From: JAKPUX01 sp964436305
GTDB lineage: Bacteria; Zhuqueibacterota; Zhuqueibacteria; Residuimicrobiales; Residuimicrobiaceae
Length of the DNA stretch: 64,000 nt
Assembly: GCA_964436305.1 (NCBI GenBank)
Contig: CAYTCI010000002.1
Coordinates: forward strand, 100,334 to 164,333
Reading direction: 5' to 3'
A program made the translations under genes and the position numbers. Of the stretch, positions 9,180-16,797 are shown piece by piece. The notes beneath the pieces are model-generated. The model was not told the DNA's origin. It was given only the letters and a program-made list of their open reading frames with translations, and did no database searches. How positions within the stretch are numbered: the first letter of the stretch is position 1; each line of letters begins with the position of its first letter.

Positions 9180-10262
9180 TCAATGGCCCGCCTTGAATTC
9201 CTTCATAAAACCGACCAGTTTTTCGATGCCAGCCAAGGGCATGGCGTTGTACATCGAGACCCGCAGGCCGCCCACCGAACGGTGCCCCTTGAGACCGATC
9301 ATGCCGCGGCTCTTGGCCTCGGCGATGAAGGCCGCCTCGAGTTCTTCCGTGGCCAGGCGAATGGGCACGTTCATCCAGGAGCGGGAATCGGGCGCGACCG
9401 TACCGCGGTAAAACCCGTCGCTGCTGTCAATGGCCGAATAGAGCAGTTCCGCCTTGTCGTGGTTGATCTTTTCGATCGCAGCCAATCCGCCGAGCTCCTT
9501 GACCCACTGCAGGGTCAGCTGCATGATGTAGATCGGGAAGCAGGGCGGGGTGTTGTAGAGCGAGTTGTTCTTGATATGGGTGGCATAGGAGAGCATCGTC
9601 GGCAGCCCCTGACGCGCGGTGGCGGCGAAATCATCGCGCAGGATCACCAGGGTGACGCCCGCCGGCCCAAGGTTCTTCTGCGCGCCGGCGTAGACCATCG
9701 CGAACTGCTGCATATCAAAGCGATGCGAGAGGATGTCCGACGACATGTCGCAAACCAGGAATCTGCCCTTGAGGTCCGGAAAGGTGCGATACTGGGTGCC
9801 GAAGATGGTATTATTGGAGGTCACGTGCACATAGGCGGCCTCGGGATCGAGATCCCAGCTCGCCGGCTGCGGCAGATAGGAAAAGTTCTTCTCCTCGGAG
9901 GAGGCCGCTGCGCGCCCTTTGGCGATGATATTGGCCTCCTTGATCGCCCGTTTGGCCCATTCGCCGGTGACCACAAAATCGGCCGATCCACCTGGCGGGA
10001 TGAAATTCATCGGTGCCATCGCGAACTGCAGGCTGGCGCCGCCGCCGAGGAAAAGGATCTGGTAATTGGCCGGGATGCCGATCAGCTCCCTGAGCAGATT
10101 CTGGGTGTCCGCGAGGATCGCCTCGAAATCCTTGGAGCGGTGCGACATCTCAAGGACCGAGAGGCCCGTGCCCTTGTAATCAGTGAATTCCGCCTGGGCT
10201 TTTTCCAGCGCGGCAAGCGGCAGGGTGCTGGGTCCCGGATTGAAATTATAAACACGTCCCAT
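9180..10262 (-). CDS. serC: Phosphoserine aminotransferase
   Basis: A 360-residue fold-type I PLP enzyme that converts 3-phosphohydroxypyruvate and glutamate to phosphoserine, the second step of serine synthesis. It opens with the family hallmark MGRVYNFNPGPSTLP; AAGGAG six bases upstream fixes this ATG rather than the longer frame. The PLP lysine is K196 in YAGAQKNLGPAG. HRSVGG and MYNA near the C-terminus are also typical. Last gene of a DUF1015-serA-serC operon, 51 bases after serA. It may also act in pyridoxine synthesis. Confidence 0.96.
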   Translation of the reverse strand: MGRVYNFNPGPSTLPLAALEKAQAEFTDYKGTGLSVLEMSHRSKDFEAILADTQNLLRELIGIPANYQILFLGGGASLQFAMAPMNFIPPGGSADFVVTGEWAKRAIKEANIIAKGRAAASSEEKNFSYLPQPASWDLDPEAAYVHVTSNNTIFGTQYRTFPDLKGRFLVCDMSSDILSHRFDMQQFAMVYAGAQKNLGPAGVTLVILRDDFAATARQGLPTMLSYATHIKNNSLYNTPPCFPIYIMQLTLQWVKELGGLAAIEKINHDKAELLYSAIDSSDGFYRGTVAPDSRSWMNVPIRLATEELEAAFIAEAKSRGMIGLKGHRSVGGLRVSMYNAMPLAGIEKLVGFMKEFKAGH

Positions 10263-10313
10263 GATGATCTCCTTCTTCAATCTCAATCATTGGTCTGTTG
10301 GCGTGGGATTGGC

Positions 10314-11201
10314 TCAGGCCAGCTCCCCCCTGGAAAACTTGTCGATCAGCTGGACCACCTCATCGGCGATGCGCAGCAGGTTTTCGGCGGTTGAGGCGCC
10401 GAGATGCGGGGTCAGGATGACATTGGGAGCGTGCAGCAGCGGCGAACCCTCGGGCGGCTCGGCGAAAAAGACATCGGTGCCGTAACCGGCCAGTTGGCCG
10501 CTCTCCAGCGCCGCAACCAGATCCGCCTCCACGACCGTCTTGCCGCGGCCGGTGTTGACGAGATAGGCTCCCTTTTTCATCTGCGCAATCCGCTCCCGGT
10601 TGATCAGCCCCGTGGTCTCGGGGGTCAGCGGCAAATGCAGCGAAAAATAGTCGCAGAGGGGGAGCAGCTCCTCGAGCGATTTTTGCCCGTGGATGTGCTC
10701 GCTCTTGACCGGAACGACATCATAGGCATAGACGGTCATGCCGAAGGCACGGGCGCGTTTGGCCACCTCAAGGCCGATGCGGCCGCAGCCGATGATGCCC
10801 AGGGTCTTGTTGAGCAGCTCGGTCCGCTTCAGCTCGCTCTTGAGAAATTGACCGGCGACCGTGGTGTTGTGGCCCTGGATCAGCTTGTTGGGCAGGGCGA
10901 TCATCAGGGCGAAGGCCAGCTCGGCCACCGCCACGCTCGAGGCGTTGGGGGTGTTGTAGACCTTGATCCCCTTGCTGCGGGCGTACTCCCGGTCGACATT
11001 GTCGAGGCCGACACCACCGCGGATGATCAGCTTGAGCTGCGGCGCACCGTCGATGAACTCGCGGGTGCATTTGGTTTTGCTGCGGATGAGGACCACATCG
11101 GCGGTGGGGATCATCTCCTTGTTGTCACTGACCTCGCCATAGGGCGCCAGCCGCCCGGGAAGAGAGGCGTTGAATTTATCACTGAGTACTATTTTCATCA
11201 T
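10314..11201 (-). CDS. serA: D-3-phosphoglycerate dehydrogenase, short form without ACT domain
   Basis: A 295-residue D-2-hydroxyacid dehydrogenase. The NAD-binding GIIGCGRIGLEVA begins near 135, and the catalytic set is R219 (NTGRGKTV), E248 (FFAEPP) and H266 (TPHLGAS). RGGVGLDNVD near 61 is the phosphoglycerate-side signature. The protein ends just after the dehydrogenase fold, so the C-terminal ACT domain used for serine feedback in E. coli is absent. Neighbouring serC and DUF1015 support the serine-pathway assignment over other hydroxyacid dehydrogenases. GGACCTG precedes the two adjacent ATG codons; the first is used. Confidence 0.92.
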   Translation of the reverse strand: MMKIVLSDKFNASLPGRLAPYGEVSDNKEMIPTADVVLIRSKTKCTREFIDGAPQLKLIIRGGVGLDNVDREYARSKGIKVYNTPNASSVAVAELAFALMIALPNKLIQGHNTTVAGQFLKSELKRTELLNKTLGIIGCGRIGLEVAKRARAFGMTVYAYDVVPVKSEHIHGQKSLEELLPLCDYFSLHLPLTPETTGLINRERIAQMKKGAYLVNTGRGKTVVEADLVAALESGQLAGYGTDVFFAEPPEGSPLLHAPNVILTPHLGASTAENLLRIADEVVQLIDKFSRGELA

Positions 11202-11219
11202 CAGGTCCTTTTCTTTTGA

Positions 11220-12461
11220 TCAGTCCAGCAGGTGAATGACCAGGCCACTGCGCAGTTTCGGCTCGAACCAGGTCGACTTGGGGGGCATGATCATCCCGGC
11301 ATCGGCGACGGCGATCAACTGTTCGATCGAGGTGGGATGCATCAGGAACGCAACCCTGAATTTGCCGGAATCGACGAGTTTGACCAGTTCCTCAGGGCCG
11401 CGGATGCCGCCGATAAAGTCGATGCGCTGGTCGGTGCGCGGATCGCCGATCGCGAGCAGCGGCCCGAGGATTTGGTTCATCAGGATATTGACATCGAGGT
11501 TTTCCAGGGCATCCGCCGGATTCCAGATCCCCGGTTTGGGTGTCAGCAGGGACCAGCGGCCGTCAAGATAGATGCCGATGGTGTGTTCCGGCACCTCAGG
11601 GGGCCTGGCTCCTGCGGGTGCGACGCTGAATTTTTCGCCCACCTGGCGCAGGAATTCCTCCGCGTTCAAGCCGTTGAGATCGGCGACAACGCGGTTGTAG
11701 GGGAGAATGCGCAGATGGTTATGGGGAAAAATCACCGCGAGAAAATAGTTGTAGGGCTCCTCACCGGTGTGATGCGGATTGGCGGCACGCCGCTGCCGGC
11801 ACAGATTGCTCGCCGCTGCAGAGCGATGGTGCCCGTCGGCGACATAGAGCTTGTCCAGGTGGGCGAAACCGGCGGTGATGGCGCCGATTCGGGCGGGATC
11901 CTCGATGCGCCAGAGGGTGTGGCGGACCTGGTCGGTGGTGGTGAAATCGACCAGGGGTGTGCCCGCAGCGGCGGACGCGAGAAGCCCATCCAGCTCCGGT
12001 TCAGACTGATACATTAAAAAAACCGGTCCGATCTGCGCATTCTGCCGGTCCATCAGGGTGGTCCGGTCTTTCTCCTTGCTCGCCCGGGTGAGCTCATGCT
12101 TGCGGATACGGTCGTGGTCGTAATCCTCGACGGAAGCCAGGCAGAGATAGCCGGTCTGGATGCGGCCGCGCCATTCCTGCTGGTAGACATAGATCGACGG
12201 CGCCTGGTCCTGCAGCAGGATCCCCTCCGCTATAAAACGGCGCAGGTTTTCCGCGCCCTTGGCGTAGACCGGCTCGGAGTGGAGATCGACGTCAGACGGC
12301 AGGTCGATCTCGGGTTTGTTGACATGGAGAAAGGAGAGCGGATTGCCCCGGGCCATCTCCCGTGCCTCTTCGGAGGAGATCACATCGTAGGGCGGTGCGG
12401 CCACGCGGTCGGCACTGTCGTCGCGCGGCCGCAAGCCGCGCAAGGGTTTGATCTTGATCAT
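11220..12461 (-). CDS. DUF1015 family protein
   Basis: A 413-residue protein of the DUF1015 family, with the diagnostic N-terminus KPLRGLRP...VAAPPYDVIS and the central LYVADGHHRSAAA. The family has no established activity that I know of, yet it often sits with serA and serC; a role linked to serine or its phosphorylated intermediates is a guess from context. The start is the ATG preceded by GAGGG five bases away. First gene of the operon, behind a plausible promoter at 12496-12523. Confidence 0.9.
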   Translation of the reverse strand: MIKIKPLRGLRPRDDSADRVAAPPYDVISSEEAREMARGNPLSFLHVNKPEIDLPSDVDLHSEPVYAKGAENLRRFIAEGILLQDQAPSIYVYQQEWRGRIQTGYLCLASVEDYDHDRIRKHELTRASKEKDRTTLMDRQNAQIGPVFLMYQSEPELDGLLASAAAGTPLVDFTTTDQVRHTLWRIEDPARIGAITAGFAHLDKLYVADGHHRSAAASNLCRQRRAANPHHTGEEPYNYFLAVIFPHNHLRILPYNRVVADLNGLNAEEFLRQVGEKFSVAPAGARPPEVPEHTIGIYLDGRWSLLTPKPGIWNPADALENLDVNILMNQILGPLLAIGDPRTDQRIDFIGGIRGPEELVKLVDSGKFRVAFLMHPTSIEQLIAVADAGMIMPPKSTWFEPKLRSGLVIHLLD

Positions 12462-12495
12462 ACACTCCCTCAAATTGATGAATGGTCAGCGATGT

Positions 12496-12523
12496 AATTT
12501 ACACTTTTAAAGCCAGATTTCAA
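12496..12523 (-). promoter_or_regulatory. Candidate promoter of the DUF1015-serA-serC operon
   Basis: On the minus strand TTGAAA, 16-bp spacer, TAAATT, about 35 bases before the start codon. Confidence 0.45.
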
Positions 12524-12646
12524 GGGATATTTTACCATGATCTGGTCCGTGACCCTCTGTCCCCCGCCACAAAACGGGTTCCTGGATAAAAAAGCGGCAT
12601 AATTTAATATAATTGGCGAAAAAAGTAAAAAAAATGAAAAAAGGTG

Positions 12647-12675
12647 TTGACTTTATGCTTTCTGCTGGTTATACT
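12647..12675 (+). promoter_or_regulatory. Strong sigma-70-type promoter upstream of the Tad locus
   Basis: TTGACT, exactly 17 bases, TATACT: the best promoter match in the window, inside an A+T-rich stretch (12595-12680). A start near G12681 would place a stable hairpin at the very 5' end of the RNA. The first open reading frame on this strand begins only at 13167. Confidence 0.75.
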
Positions 12676-12680
12676 ATATA

Positions 12681-13079
12681 GTGCAGGCGTGGGGCTTGCA
12701 CTTCGCTTAGCAGGACATGGGCTCGCTCAACATTGAGCGGGGGATTCTCGAACCGGTTCGGGACAAATGGCCTGTTCTTGCGTTCACTTCGCGCTCACGG
12801 CACACTTCCAATCCTCGACGACGCCGCAAATTCTCCGCAAGAACGCTCCAGACGTTTTCTTCACACTTTTCCTGTTCTCTCATCGGTTGAACCCAGCGAC
12901 ATGGCTTGACCCTGAAAAGATAAAGGGACCGGCAGCAGGGGGATTGTGCGCAGGCAGCAGCGGCTTATGAGCCCGGACAGCCCTGGAGAGTTTGCTTTTC
13001 GCCCTGGAAAGCCCTCTCCCAAAGTGAGGCTTCATTTTGGCGGCACTCAAAAAGGCATTTTCAGCCGGTCCCTTTTTTT
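12681..13079 (+). ncRNA. Candidate structured ncRNA or long structured leader of the Flp pilin operon
   Basis: The 705 bases between DUF1015 and the first pilin hold no credible gene but dense RNA structure after the promoter at 12647. Seen by eye: an 8-bp 5'-terminal hairpin (12681-12688 with 12694-12701, one G-U), a hairpin at 12722-12741, one at 12747-12762, a 9-bp perfect stem 12774-12782 with 12836-12844, and a closing 12-bp perfect stem 12922-12933 with 13064-13075. The last runs into seven T, so it also looks like a terminator with a long structured loop. Inside it sits a two-part hairpin (12985-12990 with 13014-13019, extended by a 7-bp inner stem). No tmRNA, RNase P or known riboswitch signature was recognised. 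Bases 13080-13150 show nothing further. It may be a free-standing RNA of about 400 nt or an attenuating 5' leader. Confidence 0.5.
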
Positions 13080-13166
13080 AATTGTTACCTGCTGCAGCAG
13101 GAGTTGTGGTAGTACCCGGGGAACCTCTTTCATCATGCACACAGTTTCGCATCGGGGGATCTGGAC

Positions 13167-13340
13167 ATGCAGCCAGTGCAGCTTGCTTTCCGTTCATTCC
13201 TTGCCGATCAGTATGGGCAGACACTGGGCGAATATGCGCTGATTTTGCTGCTTATTGCCCTGGCGGCGGTTGCCGGCGTCATCCTCTTTGGCGCGCAGCT
13301 GGTTGCACTCTATAATCAGATCGTCGCAGGTTTTCCCTAG
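13167..13340 (+). CDS. flp: Flp/type IVb pilin 1
   Basis: A 57-residue pilin precursor. Prepilin peptidase should cut after the glycine of DQYG, giving QTLGEYALILLLIAL with glutamate at position 5 of the mature chain, the class hallmark, followed by one hydrophobic helix. GGGGGA lies seven bases before the ATG. Mature pilin is only about 39 residues and has almost no C-terminal domain, as expected for Flp subunits. First protein gene after the structured leader and 237 bases before a second pilin gene. No recognisable feature was found in that 237-base gap apart from the second pilin's ribosome site. Confidence 0.82.
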   Translation: MQPVQLAFRSFLADQYGQTLGEYALILLLIALAAVAGVILFGAQLVALYNQIVAGFP

Positions 13341-13577
13341 AAGGCATGCCGTCAGCACTTCCAGGCTGCATCACATCGGCGCCAGTGAAAATTGGCCGAC
13401 CTTAACAGCGACCCACACAAAACGGGAATCGTCGCAGCACGGACTTTCCTGCACGCAGGCGATCCATGTCTTTTTCCCACTCTCACCACTTAGCAGAAAG
13501 GGGGCAAGTCCGTTCACCTGGTTTTTGACCAGCATCACCAGTTACCCGACAACTTTAGCACAGCAAAGGAGACCATC

Positions 13578-13748
13578 ATGCAATCCATCATTCGCTTCTT
13601 CCGCACCCTGTTTTCCCGCGAAGAAGGGCAGACGTTGGCTGAATATGCCCTGATCCTGGTGCTCATCGCCATCGCCGTCATCGCCATGCTGACCCTCCTT
13701 GGGGGCAACATCGGCGCCATCCTGACCCGGATCGCCAACGCCCTCTAG
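13578..13748 (+). CDS. flp: Flp/type IVb pilin 2
   Basis: A 56-residue pilin precursor with the textbook Flp pattern: basic leader (RFFRTLFSREEG), cleavage after that glycine, then QTLAEYALILVLIAIAVIA with glutamate 5. AAGGAGA seven bases before the ATG gives strong translation. Closer to the Flp consensus than pilin 1, so it is probably the major subunit. The 174 bases after it carry a 7-bp hairpin (13872-13889) and a run of eight T at 13901-13908; separation between them is too long for a standard terminator, but partial attenuation between pilins and machinery genes is possible. Confidence 0.88.
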   Translation: MQSIIRFFRTLFSREEGQTLAEYALILVLIAIAVIAMLTLLGGNIGAILTRIANAL

Positions 13749-13922
13749 ACGGGCGGCGATCGGCCAGATCCGCTTCACCATGGGGCCGGCAAAAGCACTG
13801 CCTGACGGCTGAGCATGCTGCAGCCTCTTCCCGCTGATCCGGCAATCAAACCGGATGAGGGAGGTCGTTTTGCTGCGGGCTGCCGCAGCCGGTCCCGAAC
13901 TTTTTTTTCGAATGCCGATACC

Positions 13923-14402
13923 ATGAAACCCTTACATCCCCTGCAGCTCGCGGCGCTGCTCCTCCTGGTTGGCTGGGCCGCCTGGCGGGATCTGAGATCG
14001 CGCCGAATCCCGAACAGCCTCACCCTCCCGGCTCTGCTGATCGGCATCGTGGGTCATGGCCTGGCTGATGGCTTGCCCGGGGCCGGCAGTGCGCTGGCGG
14101 GGGCTGCTGTCGGTGGGGTGGTTCTCGGCCTTTTCTACCTGCTTGGCGGGATGGGGGCGGGCGATGTCAAACTCATGGCAGCGGTGGGTGCCCTGCTGGG
14201 TTGGCCACTGGCTGTGGCCGCCCTGCTCTGCACGGCCATCGCCGGCGGAGTGCTCGCTCTGGTGTGGGTGATCTGCCGCTGGCTGGCCTCCGGCAGGAGG
14301 ACGGCCAGGGGTGGAGCATCCCTGCGTAAGATTCGTCTGCCCTATGGCGTGGCCATTGCGGCGGGGACGCTGTGGATCATTGCACGAGGAGTACTGCGAT
14401 GA
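13923..14402 (+). CDS. cpaA: Prepilin peptidase, A24 family (TadV/CpaA)
   Basis: A 159-residue integral membrane aspartyl protease that processes Flp pilins and the TadE pseudopilin. The two catalytic aspartates are visible in WRDLRSRRIPN (near residue 24) and GMGAGDVKLMAAVG (near 80). Several hydrophobic segments fill the rest. It lacks the N-terminal methylase domain of PilD-type enzymes, which is normal for Tad systems. The start is the ATG of MKPLHP; the open frame upstream to 13815 has no pilus-like sequence. Its TGA overlaps the ATG of tadE. Confidence 0.92.
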   Translation: MKPLHPLQLAALLLLVGWAAWRDLRSRRIPNSLTLPALLIGIVGHGLADGLPGAGSALAGAAVGGVVLGLFYLLGGMGAGDVKLMAAVGALLGWPLAVAALLCTAIAGGVLALVWVICRWLASGRRTARGGASLRKIRLPYGVAIAAGTLWIIARGVLR

Positions 14403-14785
14403 AAAGGCTCTGCAAACGTCAGGGAGGCCAGTCGCTGGTCGAGTTCGCTCTGGTCATCCCGATCTTTCTTCTGGTCCTCTTCGGGATCCTTGAATTCGGC
14501 CGGCTGTGGGAGACCATGAATGTCATGACCGGCGCGGCCCGGGAGGGAGCGCGCATCGCCGCGGTCACCGCCCCGGATGTGAGCCGCGCTCGCGCCGCCG
14601 CCATCAATCTGCTCGGAGGCGTCACCCTCACCGGGCTCTCCGTGACCGTCAGTGGTCCGGGCGGCGCCAATGAGGTGACCGTCACCGTCAGCGGCACCTA
14701 TACCCCCTTGACCAACGCTTTTGTCCCCGGGCTGGTCGGTCCGATCAACCTGACGCGCAGCACGACGATGCACTGGGAAGGTTAA
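14399..14785 (+). CDS. tadE: TadE-like pseudopilin
   Basis: A 128-residue minor pilin. The basic stretch KRLCKRQGG precedes QSLVEFALVIPIFLLVLFG: cleavage after the second glycine puts glutamate at position 5. TadE family features continue with MTGAAREGARIAAV. GAGGAG lies upstream and the start overlaps the cpaA stop (ATGA). Only one TadE/F-type gene is present here; the related TadG lies three genes downstream. Confidence 0.9.
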   Translation: MKRLCKRQGGQSLVEFALVIPIFLLVLFGILEFGRLWETMNVMTGAAREGARIAAVTAPDVSRARAAAINLLGGVTLTGLSVTVSGPGGANEVTVTVSGTYTPLTNAFVPGLVGPINLTRSTTMHWEG

Positions 14786-14800
14786 AACGGAGATCCTGCG

Positions 14801-15688
14801 ATGTTTCTGCTCAAGCTCAAGTTCATCATCCCCCTGGCGATCCTGGCTGCCGTGCTGGCTACCTTCGGCGCCTACTCCTACATCAACAACCAGAAAATCC
14901 TGCTGGAGCAGAAACGGCTGGCCACACGTCAGGTCGTGGTGACCCGCGCGGATGTACCGGCGGGCTCCCGCCTGACCGAGATCTTGCTGCAGACCCGGGA
15001 ATTCCCGAGCGACCTGACGCCCGAAGGCAGCTTTTCCAGCCTTGCCGATCTGACCGACCGCGTCACCAAAGCCGATCTCTATGCCGGAGAGGTGGTGGTC
15101 GAATCGCGCCTGGCGCCCAAAGGTTCGGGCGGAGGCGTGGCCGCGGTCATCCCGGCGGGGATGCGGGCGATGACGGTGGCGGTCAATGTCGTCAGCGGTG
15201 TGAGCGGTTTCATCCTGCCGCACGCCCGGGTGGACGTCCTGGCGACGGTCTCCTCGAACTCCGACAAGGAAGAGTCGACAACCACAACCATTCTCGAGAA
15301 CATCGAGGTCCTTGCCGTCGATCAGACCGTCAACTCCAAGGATGACGATCCGATCACCGTCAAATCGGTCACGCTCCTGGTCGACCCGGCGCAGGCGGAG
15401 AAACTGGCTCTGGCGAGTTCGGAGGGCAAACTCCAGCTGGTGCTGCGCAATCTGACCGATCAGGAGGCGGTGGCCTCCAGCGGCGTGCGGCTCAAGGAGA
15501 TCATCTCCAAATCTGCGCCAGCGCCGGCGCCGGTGCGGCGGGCGGCGGTTACTGCGCCGTCGACCCCGGCCAAAGCGGAGCCGCCGCAGGAACCCCCCAA
15601 ACAGGTCATCGAGGTCTACCGTTCAAGCACCCGTTCCGAGGTGGTGCTGGATGAAAACAAGGCGACAGAAGGCAAACCGCAGAAATAA
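14801..15688 (+). CDS. cpaB: Flp pilus assembly protein CpaB (RcpC)
   Basis: 295 residues: an N-terminal membrane anchor (residues 5-27), then a periplasmic SAF-type domain (QVVVTRADVPAGSRLT near 43, VIPAGMRAMTVAVN near 115) and the RcpC region with VDVLATVSS. It is thought to help gate or stabilise the outer-membrane secretin. The last 60 residues are proline/alanine/lysine-rich and low in complexity. GGAG precedes the ATG. It lies 15 bases after tadE and 32 bases before cpaC. Confidence 0.92.
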   Translation: MFLLKLKFIIPLAILAAVLATFGAYSYINNQKILLEQKRLATRQVVVTRADVPAGSRLTEILLQTREFPSDLTPEGSFSSLADLTDRVTKADLYAGEVVVESRLAPKGSGGGVAAVIPAGMRAMTVAVNVVSGVSGFILPHARVDVLATVSSNSDKEESTTTTILENIEVLAVDQTVNSKDDDPITVKSVTLLVDPAQAEKLALASSEGKLQLVLRNLTDQEAVASSGVRLKEIISKSAPAPAPVRRAAVTAPSTPAKAEPPQEPPKQVIEVYRSSTRSEVVLDENKATEGKPQK

Positions 15689-15720
15689 GCAAGAACCGGA
15701 TCGGAAAGGAGTACCTGACC

Positions 15721-16797
15721 ATGCTTTGGAAGATGCGCATTCGGGCGTCAGCGGGAGCCTTCATCCTCGGCGCCATGATCCTGGTTTTCGCCAGTCACAG
15801 CCCGAGGGCCGCTGAGGCGGAGCTCCTGACGGTGGAACCCGGGCATTCCCAGGTTCTGGATTATGAAAGGGGTATCACCCGGGTCTCGATCGCCGATCCC
15901 GAGGTCGCGGACGCCAATGTCATCTCGGCCTCGCAGCTGGTTTTGATCGGCAAGACGGAAGGCTCCACCAACCTGATCGTCTGGGATGCGCAGGGGCATT
16001 ATCAGCAGTTCAACATCCTGGTGCGCAAGCCGATGGCCTTGCACCAGGTCATGCTGCAGGTTCGCTTTGTCGAGATCGATCGAACCGCCATTCGTGATCT
16101 CGGGCTGGACTTTCTCGTCAAGGATCGCAAGGTGGGGAAGGAACGCCTCACCGTCGGCAGTTTTGCCGGGCAGGCCGCTACCGTCAGCGATCCCCTGGGG
16201 CTCTCCGAGACGGTCGATCTCCTGATTGCGCTGCCCTCGCAGAACCTGACGGCCATGCTCAAGGCCCTCGAGGAGCAGAACCTCATCACCGTGCTGGCCA
16301 AACCCAATCTGAGTGCGCGGGAGGGGGCGGAGGCGAGTTTTCTGGCCGGAGGGGAGTTCCCGATCCCCATCGTCTCCGGTTCGGCGGGCATGCAAACGGT
16401 GACCATCCAGTTCAAGGAGTTCGGCATCAAGCTGAAATTTACCCCCAGCGTGCTGGATTCGAGCATGATCAACCTCAAGGTGGCCGCCGAAGTGAGCAGT
16501 CTTGATTTTGAAAACGGCATCACCCTCTCCGGTTTTGTGATCCCGGCCCTCTCCACGCGCAAGACGGAAACCAACGTGGATCTGAAGGAGAACCACTACC
16601 TGGTCATCGGCGGTCTGTTCTCCGAGGAGCAGGCGCGCACCCTGTCGCGCGTGCCGCTGCTCGGCCGGGTGCCGGTGCTGGGGAGACTGTTCAGCAGCGA
16701 ACATTTCAGCAAAAAAGAGAGTGAGCTGATGATCCTGGTTTCACCGCGAATCACCAGCGGTGTGGCACAATTGCCTTCCGAGGGGATGAATCCATGA
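15721..16797 (+). CDS. cpaC: Tad secretin CpaC (RcpA), outer-membrane channel
   Basis: 358 residues with a signal peptide (to about residue 30), the pilus-secretin N domain (LLTVEPGHSQVLDYERGITR ... GKTEGSTNLIVWD) and the secretin core from about 115 (MLQVRFVEIDRTAIRDLGLD ... VLAKPNLSAREGAEASFLAG ... LGRVPVLGRLFSSEHF). Such proteins form the ring through which the Flp fibre leaves the cell. It is shorter than many CpaC proteins, which often exceed 450 residues. AAGGAG lies upstream; the stop overlaps the start of the next gene. Confidence 0.93.
   Translation: MLWKMRIRASAGAFILGAMILVFASHSPRAAEAELLTVEPGHSQVLDYERGITRVSIADPEVADANVISASQLVLIGKTEGSTNLIVWDAQGHYQQFNILVRKPMALHQVMLQVRFVEIDRTAIRDLGLDFLVKDRKVGKERLTVGSFAGQAATVSDPLGLSETVDLLIALPSQNLTAMLKALEEQNLITVLAKPNLSAREGAEASFLAGGEFPIPIVSGSAGMQTVTIQFKEFGIKLKFTPSVLDSSMINLKVAAEVSSLDFENGITLSGFVIPALSTRKTETNVDLKENHYLVIGGLFSEEQARTLSRVPLLGRVPVLGRLFSSEHFSKKESELMILVSPRITSGVAQLPSEGMNP

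Noticed and set aside
12681..13079. RNase P RNA, tmRNA, 6S RNA or c-di-GMP riboswitch
   Set aside because: Length fits RNase P or tmRNA, but the conserved GAGGAAAGUCC-type core, tRNA-like CCA end and riboswitch cores are not visible. 6S would be shorter and have a different bubble. Kept as unassigned RNA.
12946..13315. Overlapping short plus-strand frames in the pilin leader
   Set aside because: No family similarity, no good ribosome sites; the region is dominated by RNA stems and the real gene there is the 57-residue pilin at 13167.
13872..13908. Intrinsic terminator between pilin 2 and cpaA
   Set aside because: The hairpin and the T-run are 11 bases apart, too far for a standard terminator; mentioned only as possible attenuation.
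13815..13922. N-terminal extension of the prepilin peptidase
   Set aside because: The extra residues are not membrane-like and cover the hairpin and T-run between pilin 2 and cpaA; MKPLHPLQLAALLLL is a normal start for the family.
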